The notes under the pieces are model-generated. The model did no database searches, had not been told where the DNA came from, and was given only the letters and a program-made list of their open reading frames with translations. From NCBI GenBank assembly GCA_023078555.1, contig CM041201.1:7757172-7821171 (forward strand): a DNA stretch of 64,000 nucleotides, in the 5' to 3' direction. Shown in pieces: positions 20,546 through 31,796 of the stretch (its first letter is position 1; each line of letters starts with the position of its first letter). This DNA comes from Ulva prolifera (taxonomy: Eukaryota; Chlorophyta; Ulvophyceae; Ulvales; Ulvaceae). The position numbers were made by a program, and so were the translations under genes.

Positions 20546-22040
20546 AAGCTTATTGATGATACTGCAATCTAGTGGGCCGACTTGGCGCTATTGGAGCCGT
20601 GAAAGTTGCGATCGGTGCTCCGAGCTGGTGGAACCAGGCAACAACGTCGCCGATGCGACGACCACGACAGGCAGCAACACGGAGGCTAGGAAGGAGGCTC
20701 AAAGCATGCAATAGGCACGATATCGCGCCGTGCATGGAGGCTGCGATGAGCAGCGGTCGTTGTTACAGCTACGCATTCCTGGAGGCACAGCAGATCAGTG
20801 AATACCAGTACATGCACTGACCTCAGGTGGCCGCGCACGCACAGACGGGAGGGGTTGATGGAAGAGGTACCGTTGCAGAAGAGTTTCTTTCTTTCTTGTA
20901 GAGTGAACGGGAATGGAAAACACAAGGAAGGACGAGCTTCCGAGTCAGCAGCTACGCAGACACGACCACAGCACGGCAGGCCACACGCCGCTGTTCGGCA
21001 GCGCCGGGATTTTAGAAACGTAGTTCCGCACACAGCTGTGCACAGGTGGACCGCCTGCGTCGATGTAGCCGAGGCCGGTGGATCCGAGGCGACGGCATGC
21101 GACGGGGCCGTCGGTGATGGCAAGCTTGCAGCGCTGGTTCGGGGGAGGCAAAGCACATCCAGTGTCCACAGCGCATTCAGAGAGTCTTCCGCGGGGCCGT
21201 GGAGGTGGCAACGGGAGCGCTTGAGCCGAGCAGGAGGCCAGTGGACGCCTAGTTGGTCTGGTGGCGTGAGGGCGCACACCTGGTGCATGCCGGTAGAGTT
21301 TGACCAGCGCAGGGCGACGCCGGAGACGGTGGCGAGGAAGGGGAAGCCACAAAGGCCGATGTGGAGTGCACCATGGGGAACTGGAGGCTTTCGGCGTGTT
21401 CGTGCTCTCATACAATCACTTGACGGTTCGTACTTTCGTGTGGCGGTACGGCGGCAGCCACGGCGTGCGAGGTGCCACCGCGGCACGACGAAAAGACGTT
21501 GACTCTCTAGGATATTGTACAGTTAGACAGCTAAGGCCAGAGGCGCGCGAAGCAGAGGCTTCCGTCGGGACGCCGTGGTCGAGGTGCTGACCGCAAGCTT
21601 ACACGAGGCAAACGAAACAGCGAATCGCGCGGGCGGCCGCTGATATCTACCAGGTCTTTCATGACTCATAAGCGTGCGCACAGCTGTTCATCGACGCCGG
21701 GGAGTGGCGGGTTGTCGATGGCGGGGCCCGGCCCTACTTGCGAAGGGGTACGTACGCATGTTGACTCCGTGGATAAGGCTTCATGCATACCGTGACGCGC
21801 GTGCATACAGTCCGTGACGCGCATGCATACAGTGGTGGGCCGTGTACTGCACTGGTGCAAGGCTAGTGCAACGAGTCGACAGTCGATTAGTGCAAATACA
21901 CGACCTGTGCTTCGTACCGGCCGGTGTCCCACCATATGCCCATTGCCCGCCAGTTGTACTGCCGGCGCGGTGAACGTCGTGGCGGATCCACGTTGCCTCG
22001 AGTCGCACCAGTGCAGCTACATGTAGCTGTGCATGTGTTC
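20546..22040 (+). repeat. Repeat Y 3' part (shared with 56.6-58.2 kb)
   Basis: Segments 20,590-20,775 and 21,400-22,030 align with 56,680-56,860 and 57,700-58,200. Shared strings include GAACCAGGCAACA, GATGAGCAGCGGTCGTTGTT, GACCGCAAGCTTAC and TACTTGCGAAGGGGTACG. Open frames exist on both strands, but the substitutions are not concentrated at third codon positions, so I do not call a gene. The best candidate peptide, LFIDAGEWRVVDGG near 21,685, recurs as LCIDAGGWRVVNGG at 58,023. Confidence 0.6.
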
Positions 22041-22345
22041 ACTCTGCGGTGTGCCTACAGGGGGAACACTGCAACCTGGACCGGACCAATGGGGATGACG
22101 GCGGGGTAGCAGAGTCCAGCACGGCGATCAGGCAGTGCGAATTCAGCACAGCGCTCGACGCTGGAGGCAGAGAGGCCGTCGTGGCCCGGTGGGTGGCCCG
22201 GATGGAGGCGGTCACGGGTGGCCTGGTGCGCCATGGTCGCGGTGGGGCGCGACGCAGCAGCGGTACGCGACGTGGGGGGAAACGGCGCGAGCGAGAGCGT
22301 CGAGGGCGGCCTGCACCTCCGCCGAGGTGTGCACGCACTAGCTGC

Positions 22346-22596
22346 TGTGAGCCAGGCATGCCTGAGCATGTTCCGTGAACCAACCATGCCTGGCGCATGC
22401 ACTGTGAGACAGCCGGTGCTGCGCGTATGCTGTGATCCAACCATTCCTGAGCATGCACTGTGAGACAGCCATTCCTGAGCATGCACTGTGATCCAACCAT
22501 TCCTGAGCATATGCTGTGATCCAACCAACTCTGCGCATGCAATGTGAACCAGCCATTCTTGAGCATGCAATGTGAACCAGCCATTCCTGCGCAGGT
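22346..22596 (+). repeat. 28-bp minisatellite, about nine units
   Basis: Units follow TGAGCATGCACTGTGAxxCAGCCATTCC with small changes (for example TGCGCATGCAATGTGAACC). Since 28 is not a multiple of three, the open frames through it cycle and are not meaningful. It ends exactly where the coding-like sequence of gene A copy 2 begins. Each unit holds the near-palindrome GAGCATGC. Confidence 0.85.
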
Positions 22597-25455
22597 TCCC
22601 GACCGAGCCGGCACCGGCAGAGGTCGCAGGGCTGACGGTGGAGGTGTTGGCGTCGTACGCCGACGACGTGCAGTGGAGCGTGCGCTGGCACGCGGTGCCT
22701 CGGGTCAGGAGGTACGTCTTTGCTCCTGTGTCCATGCCCGCCGCGCGGTGGCTTGTTGCAGTGCGCGAGCCGCGTCGGTTTGCAGGGCGATGGCGCATTG
22801 TGTGCAAGGCAGGCGCGGCCACCATCCGAAGGTCCGGCGGCTGTGGCGGCGTGAGGAGTTCCAGGATGTGGCGCGCGGTCGGCGCGGCGACATCCAGTGC
22901 AACGGGTGGCGCGACCAGTACGTTGCCAAGGTCAGCCTTCCGCCAGCGACATCCGGAGGTGCACGGGCACGGGTGGCGCTGGAGGGGTGCGTGAGAGCTG
23001 CACGTGCGTGGCTGCTGAACCCTGAGCGGAAGCGGGCGGTGGCGGCCACGCACACGCCGACGCGCGTGCATGTGATGGACGCGCCGGGGGATGTCACTGT
23101 GCAACAGTCGCAATACGGGCTCGCGTGGTGCGACGGCCTCGCCCCGGCGCCGGGGGTCGACGCTGCGGGTCCGGGGACCGCCATCGGAACACCCAGCGCA
23201 GAGCGGGCGAGGCAGCCTGTGCCCGGGCGCGTCACCGCCGGCATGCACCTCGGCTCCTGCATCGTGCGGTGTGTCCAAACCCTGCTGCGGAATGCCGTGG
23301 CTGGACCAGCTGTGTGCAGCGTCGCCAGACATGACGACGCCAGGGTCGGGCGGGTCCTGTTCATGGCAGCGCGCATGGCTGCTGTGGGCTTGGCTGCAGC
23401 GGAGATGCACCGTGCGGCGAGACCCGCTGGCTGGTCCACAGCATGGGCCTCAGATGCTGTGCCGGCAGCAATCGACGCTGCAGATGGCGTGAGCGCAGTC
23501 CATATGGACTTGCCTGTCCCGGCCCTCGACGTCGGGCCCAGGCTGAAGGAAGGCGGTGGCTGCAGCAGGCCGTCCAGTGATGACGGCGAAGCGAAGGGCT
23601 CTGTGGACGCTGCCGACAGGTACAGGGTCAGGGGTGGCGGGGACAGCGGCGGCCTGCTCGATGAGGACGGTGACGAGGAGGGCGCTGCGGGCGGTGGCGT
23701 CGGGTTGCAGCCTCAGGCGCCGAGGCCTTGGGGACGCGGGGACAGCGGCGGCCTACTCGATGAGGACGGGGACGAGGAGGGCGCTGCGGGCAGTGGCGTC
23801 GGCCTGAGGCTGAGGAAAGGCGGGGACAGCGGCGGCCCGTTCGAGGGGGACAGTGACGAGGAGGGCGCTGTGGGCGCGGGCGTTGGCCTGAGACTCAGGG
23901 GAGGCGGGGACGGCATCGATCTGTGCGTGTCCGATGAAGATGGCGATGAGATGGGCTTCGGCGCCGGCCGGTCGCGCTCTGGCCTTGCGGTGTCTGACCC
24001 GGTAAATGCCGCACCGGCCCTTGTAGCTGCGGCCGTGGCTCCACACAACACATCGGTGCGACCGGAGATCCGCGTCCGAAAGTCACGGCACCAGCGTTTG
24101 ATGACGATGGGTCTCAAGAAGCAGCCAGCTTCCAAGCGGCCCCGTGATGAACCGCTGACCGCGCCCGGGCAGCCAACCCTCGGCAGTGCATCCACTGCAG
24201 CTGCAGCCATTGCCACCGCAGGCACTGTAGGTGGAGGTCCACCACATGTGGCTCCTGCATCACCCTTACGAGCGCCGGATACGTCGTGGATCAGGACCTC
24301 GGCAGGCAGCGGTGGGGCTGGTGAGGGTGGCGGAGCGGTGCGCGCCGGTGATACGGCGCAGCCCCGACACGGCCGCAGCGCTGTGTCCTTGTCAAAGTTT
24401 GTCCTTGCGGACTTTGATGATGATGAACCCGCGTCGAGCGCTCCGAAGGGTGTTGCATCTGCCCCGTGGCAGGCGTCCGTGCCTGGTGGGGCTGCACATG
24501 CGCGGCCTGGTGTTGACACTACATCTGGTGGTGCGGCAGAGCGCGATGGGGGTGGAGGGCGCAGCTATGTTGCTGCCCGTGGTCGAGGTGGCCGGGGCCT
24601 CGGCGCGGCCAGTCGCTATCGTCGCCATGTCATCAACCTCGGCCCCCTGCCACCTGTGGCGACTGCACGTGGCCATGGCAGTCCTACTCTATCGCGAGAT
24701 GGCAACGTCGCAGGTGAACCTCTTCTGTGCACTGGCATGGCTGACCCTGGCGTTGCGTCAAACACTCGCGAGGTCGCAGCTGCGACCACGCTGATGCCGC
24801 CCGCGACACCGGCTCAGATGGTGAGGTAGCACAGCATGCTGATGGGCGTCGGCGGGCATCAGGCGCATGAGCAGGCGGGAGAGGAGGCTGTCACAGGAGG
24901 CGCCGCGGCTGTGGCGCGAGAGGGGGCTGCAACAAGCGGCGCTGCGGCAAATGGCGGTGCCGCGGACGCTGCTGCCATAGACGACGCACATGTCAGCCTA
25001 GGCGAACACGTGATCACTGCGGACGCAAGCGACTGTGGTGTTCCTAGCGGTGCGCGTGAGGGTGGCGGTGCGCGTGAGGGTAGCGGTGTGGATGCACATC
25101 CCGTGCAGCGACTGCATGCCCATGCAACGATCGGTGCTGCCGCTGGGGGTAGAGATATGCCTGGAGACTCGGAGGGCGAAACCGTCCAGCATGACTCCTG
25201 CGCGGACACAGACGGCGACGACGAGTCTTATGTACCATCGGAGCCCGGGTCAGCGCCCAGGAGCCCTCGAGGGGTGATGTCATCTGATGACGGCGACCGT
25301 GCGGCCCCCATCAGCCCCCCAAGGGGGGACGTTTCACCTGGTCATGGCGGCAGCGATAGCGATGTCAGGACTGTGCGCGAGACACATGAAGGTGATGAGG
25401 TCGCGGAGCTGCATCGTCTCGGAGACCTTCTTGACAGCCCCCAGATGTATGCAAG
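22597..25455 (+). pseudogene. Gene A copy 2, N-terminal exon with acidic repeats
   Basis: The frame from about 22,597 reads VAGLTVEVLASYADDVQWSV, shifts one base near 22,810, then continues REEFQDVARGRRGDIQCNGW and runs open, except for one TAG (24,827-24,829), to the donor at 25,455. At 23,620-23,960 a roughly 35-residue unit (GGDSGGLLDEDGDEEGAA) repeats four times. The end MYAR joins the next exon (25,571) in phase to give MYARVMCSSMDTAA, which supports one gene. The rest is Ala/Gly/Pro-rich and probably disordered. The equivalent part of copy 1 would be left of the copia insertion. Function unknown. Confidence 0.6.
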
Positions 25456-25570
25456 GTGTGTAAACGCTGCATTCTTTTGCTCTGTGCGCACGTAGCATTG
25501 CCCAAAGAGGTTGCACATGACGTCACAACACCGTCACTACTTGCTGCATTGAGCCTAACCTGTCCTGCAG

Positions 25571-26580
25571 AGTCATGTGCAGCAGCATGGACACCGCGGC
25601 TGTGGCCCACGACGACGTCGTCATGCCTCGCCGTGAGATGCAAGTCCGCGGCTTAGCCGCGCAATGGTCGGTTTATTGGTCCGAAGTCGACCTAGAATGG
25701 TACAAGTGCATACCATGCAAGTGTCTCGACCACCAAGAAGCAGCTGCGAGGATCGCGCTCACGTTTGCGCGAGGCTACCTGGCGGCGTTAGTTTCGGGAC
25801 AGGACGACCCGGCTTTTCACACACAAGGTGACGAGTCGCGTTCTACGCCGGCCAGTATCTTGAATACTATCACACAGGGCGCGAATGCCAAAGGCGAGGT
25901 GTCGATGAGCAACATTGTCGCCACTTTCGAGAAGTGCCCCGGGCGGATCTTTTGCCAGACCCTGACGTTGTTGACATGGGCCGGCCACATTGGGAGCTTC
26001 AATACGCTCGCCAGGTACAAGTACACCTTATCTCAGGTGGTGTATGCGTATTGGGAGGACCGGCAGCGGCTGTTTCGCGTCGACGCCGACAAGGCTCAGG
26101 TGTGCCCCTCCCCCACTGTGGCATTGCGGCAACTGCTATAGATCGGCTTTGTCCACTACGTGGTCATATGCACCCGTCGGGGCCAGCGTGCGTGTTGTTG
26201 TTGTGCGACCGTGCGCAGTTTGTGTGATGCCATCCAATCGTCACGCCAGCATACAGCGAGGGAGCCTCATCGCCATGCAGGCTAGCATGAAAGCCAGCCA
26301 CCTCTTTCATTTCTTCAAAAGACAAGTGCGGCTGTATGTGATGGCCCTGAAGGCGAACGGCGCGCTGAACACGCTGAAGCCAAAGCCGATGCAAGCCGCC
26401 GAGATCCGCAGCTGCGCGGAGGCAACCAATTGCGGCGCCATCACAATAATCTATGGCCGGGTGACGGCGTACCTGAAGATGTTGGCTGGGCCGCGGAACC
26501 CCGTCTTCGTGGCGCTCAGATGGGGGCATGTCCACTTCATCCCTACGTACTACATGGACGAGGCAAGTAAGGAGACAATG
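25571..26580 (+). CDS. Gene A copy 2, exons 1-2
   Basis: Exon 1 (25,571-26,099) and exon 2 (26,281-26,580) have the same lengths as in copy 1. They encode MDTAAVAHDDVVMPRREMQ, WYKCIPC, LLTWAGHIGSFNTLARYKY and then MKASHLFHFFKRQVRLYVM, NPVFVALRWGHVHFIPTYY. Unlike copy 1, no stops occur here. Divergence from copy 1 is large (about a third of bases), mostly silent or conservative, showing long-term coding constraint. The protein is not recognised. Confidence 0.7.
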
Positions 26581-26772
26581 GTGAGAATTACCTCAGCTGG
26601 CCGTGTTCATGGGACCGCATGTGCATGTTGCTGCCTTTCATCGAACCCAGCGTTGCTGCCTCATGGGATTCCCGTGTGCATGCGGAGCAGTACCTCCATT
26701 ATGCGCGTGGCGTGTGCTAGCTGTTAGATGCCTCGAATGACACGATGTGTTCAACGGGGCCACTGTGAGCAG

Positions 26773-27219
26773 GTCACCTTTATGTGCGAGTTTGCCATCG
26801 CGTGGGACAAGTCTCCGAACGTCTTTGGGATCAAGAACATCGTCGTGGACAACACAGCAGCGCTGAATTAGGAGGACGCCGACTGGAACTGCAGCTTGGG
26901 TTCCGTCGGGGAACACTTGTTGTCAATCGCCATTCACCAGCGCGTCATTGATGTGGCGGACCTGGCTGGCCTGAAGGTAGGAGAGCACTTCAAGCTGAGC
27001 CACCTCATTCAGAAGCGCAACTCCAAGTCCACCCGGCCGAACAATCTTGCAAACTCACCTGTGGTGAAGGTGAGGCGGGCAAAGATGCATGCAAGTATGA
27101 AGGGACCCCGGAGCAATGCCCCCAAGGGACTCAAGAACATTCAGCAAGGCCCAATCGCAAATGCCATGCGTGGCCGATGCGCGCCCAGCCGGCACTGTGA
27201 TCATGGTACGGCTACTTGA
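26773..27219 (+). pseudogene. Chimeric exon: gene A exon 3 fused to gene B exon 2
   Basis: After ...gtgagcag the exon reads VTFMCEFAIAWDKSPNVFG, hits a TAG at 26,868-26,870 (sense in copy 1), continues VGEHLLSIAIHQRVIDVAD, and near 27,070 switches to sequence nearly identical to gene B copy 1 from about 8,730 (RAKMHASMKGPRSNAPKG). Everything between 3,400 and 8,730 of copy 1, including the end of gene A and the zinc clusters of gene B, is missing. The join retains frame in sequence GTGAAGGTGAGGCGGGCAAA. Confidence 0.7.
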
Positions 27220-27403
27220 TCATGCTTCTGTAGATGCTGTGTGTGTTCATTGTCCAGTGTTGTGCTAGAAGTGTGTTGCCGAATTTCATGGCCTGTGTTG
27301 TATCCAATGCCGTGCCTGCCCTACTGCTGCAGTGTCCACAGGGGTGTACCTATGGAGACTGTGTACGTCATGTGCCCCGCCGGAGTGTTCCATGTGCATG
27401 CAG

Positions 27404-28389
27404 CATCAGCAGCGATGCGGGTCATGGACAGCCTCCACGCCTTCAAGCTAGTGGATTGGGCGAAGGCCGCCGCGGTGTCCGACGCGGCGGTAGGGATGGT
27501 CGTGGAGACTCCGAAGTGGATGACCAACCGCAGCCTGCAAATCTTCGCGCTGGAGATGTTCATGCCTGTCGGCTTCACGTCTCGAAAGCCCAAGGCCAGC
27601 AAGGCGCAGGCCCCACAGGGGGCTGCCTCAGCACGGCCACGTCCAGATGACGCGCTCGTGGCTCAGGCGGCGCGGAGCCAAAGGTCAACGGTGGTCCGCA
27701 TCGGACACGCGCAATGTCAGCAAGCAAAAGACCGCGGCGAAGATGCGCCTTCATGTCTGACGTACTCTGTGCGCGCGGTGCATTTGAAGTGCGCACAGAG
27801 CATGACGGAGCCGCTGCGCAGGATCGGCACGGTGGACGTGCGGTATCTGCAGCTCGTGCGAGACGCGGGCGAGCTCCTCATCGCGCGGGTGTTCGACCCC
27901 GCCGCGCCTGCACAACCCCCCGTCCGTGTGCATGCGACGACCCTGCAGCTACTGCAGCGGCTGCAGCTGCTCCCTCGGCCGACACTCCCAGCCCTCCTGA
28001 CGCTGTTTGTGTGGGGCCTCGCACACTGCAGCGTCGCTGTCTGCGAGAGCAGGGACGTGGTGCCACAGCTGATCTGGCACTATGCGTATGCGGAAGGCCT
28101 GACGCTGGCATGGCAGCTCGTCCTAGTCGCCGCCGGCACGACGTGGATCAACAGCGATGACGATGTCACGTCTGCGCTGTCCGTGCTGGCGTGCATCCCG
28201 CGGGCCGCCCTGATCGGGCTGGAGCAATTTGACAAGCAGAAGTGGCCGGAGATCCTGGACGGGCGACGCAAGCGGCGAGGCGGCGACAAACTCGAGCCGG
28301 TGCGAGTCTGCCATAACCCAGATACTTCCCAGCTCGGCCTCAAAACAGAATTTATGAGACTGCACTGTTCGCCCTCCTATTATCGCATG
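27404..28389 (+). CDS. Gene B copy 2, middle exon
   Basis: This exon is 98% like 9,067-9,956 but keeps 96 more bases (27,825-27,940), encoding IGTVDVRYLQLVRDAGELL and an IARVFDP segment. It is open throughout and has the same splice sites (catgcag, gtgtgcat). It therefore preserves the fuller form. The flanking intron upstream (27,220-27,403) is visibly less similar to copy 1 than the exon. Confidence 0.65.
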
Positions 28390-28473
28390 GTGTGCATTTG
28401 TCGTGTCTGTTTTCCGTAGTCATTGTACCGGGCGTGCATCGAAACAATGGCACCGACGCACGTGTGCATGCAG

Positions 28474-29323
28474 ATCCCATGGTCTGACGGCTGAACCCGG
28501 AGGTCATCGTGATGACGCGTGCGACGGCATCCGAGTAGACAGGCCTTCAGGCGGCAGCCCAAACGGACGCCACTCGGCAGCGGTTCGAATTCACCGCGGA
28601 CGCTCGCGTGCGCCCGGTTGGTGACGTCACGCAGGGCCAGGGTGTCGGGTCGATGCGGCGCGCCGCAAGGAGTCGTGCGGGAGCCAGCGCGGCCATGATC
28701 GACCTGACCGGTGAGGAGGTGATCGCGCGCAGCCACCCTCCAAGCGGCGCCGCAGGAACAGCAGTCAGCGCGGCCAGGGGGACTCCCAGGCGGGCACTCG
28801 GGCGGGCACGAGACGTGGGTTGAGATCCGGAACCGGCGGTGGCGTGATGGTCACAGGTCCGGCCGCATCGCTGGGCGACCCTGTGCACAGGTCAGCCCCC
28901 GCAGCGCCAAAGCGTGCACGGAGCCCCCCGCGTGGCGGGTCCCGAGGCGATCCGGGCGCCGGTCCGTCGGGTGGACGTGCGGGCGGGAGCGGGGGCGGAG
29001 GAACTGGGCGCGGCAACGGCGGACATGGAGGCTATGATGGCGGCAACGGAGGCGGCGGCAACGGAGGCGGGTCTGACAGCGACGGTGGCGGCGGAAGCGG
29101 CTGCGATGGGGGCGGCGGTAACGGCGGTGGTGGAGGTGGCAGAAGGAGGGGTCACTGGGCTCCAATCAGCCACCGCGTGCCCATCTCTGTGCGGACACCG
29201 CAGCAGGTGTCTGAAATGCTGCAGTTGTGCAAAGACACGACGTCGAATCCATTCAGCTACAAGCTGAGGATCGGTGACCAGCCCATGCAGCCCGGCCAGA
29301 GTGTCAAAGCCATCACTGGCGCG
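28474..29323 (+). pseudogene. Gene B copy 2, Gly-rich linker exon with nonsense changes
   Basis: It matches 10,041-10,892 but has TGA near 28,491, TAG near 28,535 and one-base losses near 28,492 and 28,712. These break the reading frame ahead of the helicase, so copy 2 cannot make the full protein. The Gly-rich part (28,975-29,150) is otherwise almost unchanged. Confidence 0.75.
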
Positions 29324-29507
29324 GTGTGTACTTGTCGTGGGCGGCTGACGTGTGTGCATGCATGTGGCGCTATGTTCTGTGAGGCTGCTTGTGCACCTTG
29401 TTCGCTGCGGAGCTGTGTGTATTTGTGTCAGTATGCCGAGACCCTCGCTGCTCTCTGATGAATAAGCCAACACGGCCCATACGTTCACCGCGTCTGATCG
29501 TATGCAG

Positions 29508-30150
29508 GATCTGCTTGTGGCCGGTAAGCCGGCAGCCGACCATGCGAACGGCATCATTGTGCTCGGCATGCCTGGCTCGGGCAAGACCGGGCTGATGCTG
29601 GACGCGATGGCCCTGTCCATCGTCGACTCGCCGCTGCGAGCCGCAGCCCAAGGCAGAACCGCCGTGCTGCCGCGGCTGACGCACGACTGTGCCAAAATCA
29701 TGGTGCACAAGTCGGGCGTCACGCACAACATCGGGTACCCCACCGAGACGTGCGCAAAGGCGATGTGTAACTACTTCTGGGAGCCCGCTGTGGAAGGTCG
29801 GCCAGCTGGGTACGTCGGCAACGCCATCGACCGCGTCGCCGGCCGGAAGCTGCATGTGCTAGAAGAGGTGCAGGCATGGGTGCAGCAGTTGCCGCATCTG
29901 CTGAGTCAGCATCAGCGAGCCCTCCAGCAGGCCAATGCGCAGTGCGAATCGGAGCATATGCTTCGCCGCTGCCGGTACATCCTGGCGTGCGACCCCCACC
30001 AGAGTCCGTGCAAGACGTACGGCATCAAGTCAATCGACCACAACGGGCGGGTGCAGCAGGAGAAGCCAGAGGTTGTGATGCCGTGGACGGCGGCGTTCAA
30101 CGTGGTCGTGCTGTGCGCTGCCTACAACCGTGACAGGGCCCGGATGTAAC
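29508..30150 (+). pseudogene. Gene B copy 2, helicase core exon with 155-bp deletion
   Basis: It contains GMPGSGKT, HVLEEVQAW and YILACDPHQSP as in copy 1, but at about 30,102 it jumps past the bases equivalent to 11,672-11,826. The loss removes the motif IV region and the splice donor, so the frame ends at TAA shortly after. The intron before it (29,324-29,507) is about 88% like its counterpart by eye, against about 98% for the exon. Confidence 0.75.
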
Positions 30151-30222
30151 CGCCGCTCAGTCCAGGCCATCGGTGGGACAACTGCACATACGTCGGCTGT
30201 GACCGGCTGAGTGAATGTGCAG

Positions 30223-30679
30223 GTCAAGGGCAGACATTGCCACCATGCAATTCTGGAGGGTGGACCTCGCGACGGACTACTTGTTTTCCACGTGGTGCCG
30301 GTCAGACTTGCGGCAGACGCCGGCGCAGGCTGCGCAAGAGAAGTCCGGCATCAAAGGCGTTAACTACGGCTGGGCAGCGGTGGGGGCGGACGAGGCGACA
30401 TATCGCAACCCCAACTACCCGATCGACCTGTCGGGTGAAGATCGCAGCCTACCCCCGGCGACCGTTGTCATCGCGCCGTACAAGCCGGACTGCAAGGCGC
30501 TGCGTGATATACTGCTCACGCGCGCTGACTACAAGGCGCTGTTCTACACGCTGTCGGCCCTCCCGCATGATGCCCCCTCGTGCCCCGGTGGGCCGACGAC
30601 CTGCACCTTCCGAGACACGGAGTACCACGCGGAGGATGCGTATGCATTCGAGTGCGCGCCCGACTTTCTGTGTGATCGC
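30223..30679 (+). CDS. Gene B copy 2, helicase middle exon
   Basis: Same length (457 nt) and splice sites as 11,947-12,403, with a handful of substitutions such as FRRVDL to FWRVDL. Open on its own but stranded downstream of the deletion in the preceding exon. Confidence 0.65.
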
Positions 30680-30837
30680 GTGTGCAGGCGGCATGTGATC
30701 TGCATGTCGGAATGCCTGGTGTAGTCTGCGCACGTCTCCTCCATCGCGGTGACACATTCACTCCGGGTGTCTGACTGCTACGTAGGCCTGTGCGCTGCCG
30801 CTTTGATGCTGGCTTGATGGGACACGGGTGCATGCAG

Positions 30838-31278
30838 TACGACGACAGACTCCGGCCGGAGGATCGTGGGACCGCTAGAGGACATCGCATTCTCCAGCTG
30901 GGACTCCTTCAGGGTCCACCTCGGTGAGCCCCTGCTGCTGACAGCTTGCCTCGGGGAGAGCCGACCAAACGGTGCGGCGTGCTCGGCTGCAGCATGGGCG
31001 TTTGTGCCAGCATGGCACGTGCGGGCAGAGTTCAAAGCGCGCCTGGCCTTCATGTGCAAGAACGCCGCGAAACTGAAGGTCCCGTGGTCATCAGTGCGGC
31101 TTCGCACGGGTGCTTCTGTGCCACAGCAAGTCGCAGGTTCGGTCGAGAGCATCGCTAACATGCTGGAACGGTTCATTGAGGCAAACACGTCGTACGACCT
31201 CGTGGGCTTGCCGTTCATTGCGATTCGGTCGCCGTCGGACGTGATGATCCAGCAGGTGCTCATGCCGGAGCCCGAGAC
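30838..31278 (+). pseudogene. Gene B copy 2, truncated helicase C-terminal exon
   Basis: It equals 12,562-13,005 with one Leu codon fewer and stops abruptly at VLMPEPE before motifs V and VI. The break is followed directly by an inverted piece of family X. The apparent ORF that runs on to 31,510 is an accidental fusion. Confidence 0.75.
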
Positions 31279-31546
31279 CTTCATCAACGGCTTTCCGCTT
31301 TGCACACCGCCTAGCACCTCCACTGGCCTCTTTCATACACAAGTTCTCCCCTCTGAACCCTCCCACACTCGGCTTCGCTTGTACATTCGGGTCATTCAAC
31401 AGTGCAACATTGTAGACGGACACAATGCGTTCCTTGGCATAGAAGGCCATGCCAATACGCATTGCATCAGGGTGAGCGTATGTTGCCCCCCCGGTTTTGC
31501 CGTGCCGTAGCACCGCTGTCTGAAGCCACACCAAAACACCGTTCGC
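31279..31546 (-). pseudogene. Inverted fragment of family X (X2)
   Basis: Reverse complement of 17,928-18,192 with about 96% identity. On the minus strand it reads VLVWLQTAVLRHGKTGGATY and MAFYAKERIVSVYN in one frame, with seven G where X1 has nine G counted from ACG, confirming the X reading frame. Only the last part of exon 2 is present. It joins the truncated helicase on one side and a hairpin array on the other, marking a rearrangement junction. Confidence 0.85.
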
Positions 31547-31559
31547 CCTTCTAACGGCT

Positions 31560-31790
31560 TTGCCGCAGTGTCGGCCGCAGGTTTTCCGGCGCGGGGCGCA
31601 GCCCCGCGAGGGCCCGATGGGGTGTGGGGTGGAGCCCCGCGTGGGCGGGTGCGAGCCACAGGCCCGACGGGGTGCGGGGCGAAGCCCCGCCGGGCGGCCG
31701 GAGGCCGCCGACGGCGAGCGGCGGGCGGGGAGCGGCGGGGCGCAGCCCAGCGGCGAGGCGGCCGGCGCGAGCGGCTCGCTCGCCGTGGGC
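31560..31790 (+). repeat. GC-rich hairpin array, third block
   Basis: It opens with TTTGCCGCAGTGTCGGCCGC and GTTTTCCGGCGCGGGGCGC, like 19,345-19,385, then repeats GCGGGGC-GAA-GCCCCGC type stem-loops and GGCGAGCGGCGGGCGGGGAG units. It lies between the inverted X fragment and the PrimPol gene. Confidence 0.8.
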
Positions 31791-31796
31791 CCGCCT

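Noticed and set aside
20448-20714. Plus-strand ORF in repeat Y containing EPGNNVAD
   Set aside because: Its twin near 56,700 is similar, but substitutions fall equally on all codon positions and one copy has a stop; no sign of coding constraint.
22039-22614. Minus-strand ORF with repeated GSQCMLRNG-type peptides
   Set aside because: It is a translation of the 28-bp minisatellite, whose period is not a multiple of three.
30866-31510. 214-codon ORF combining helicase and a FINGFPLCTPP tail
   Set aside because: The tail is antisense to family X; the fusion is an accident of rearrangement.
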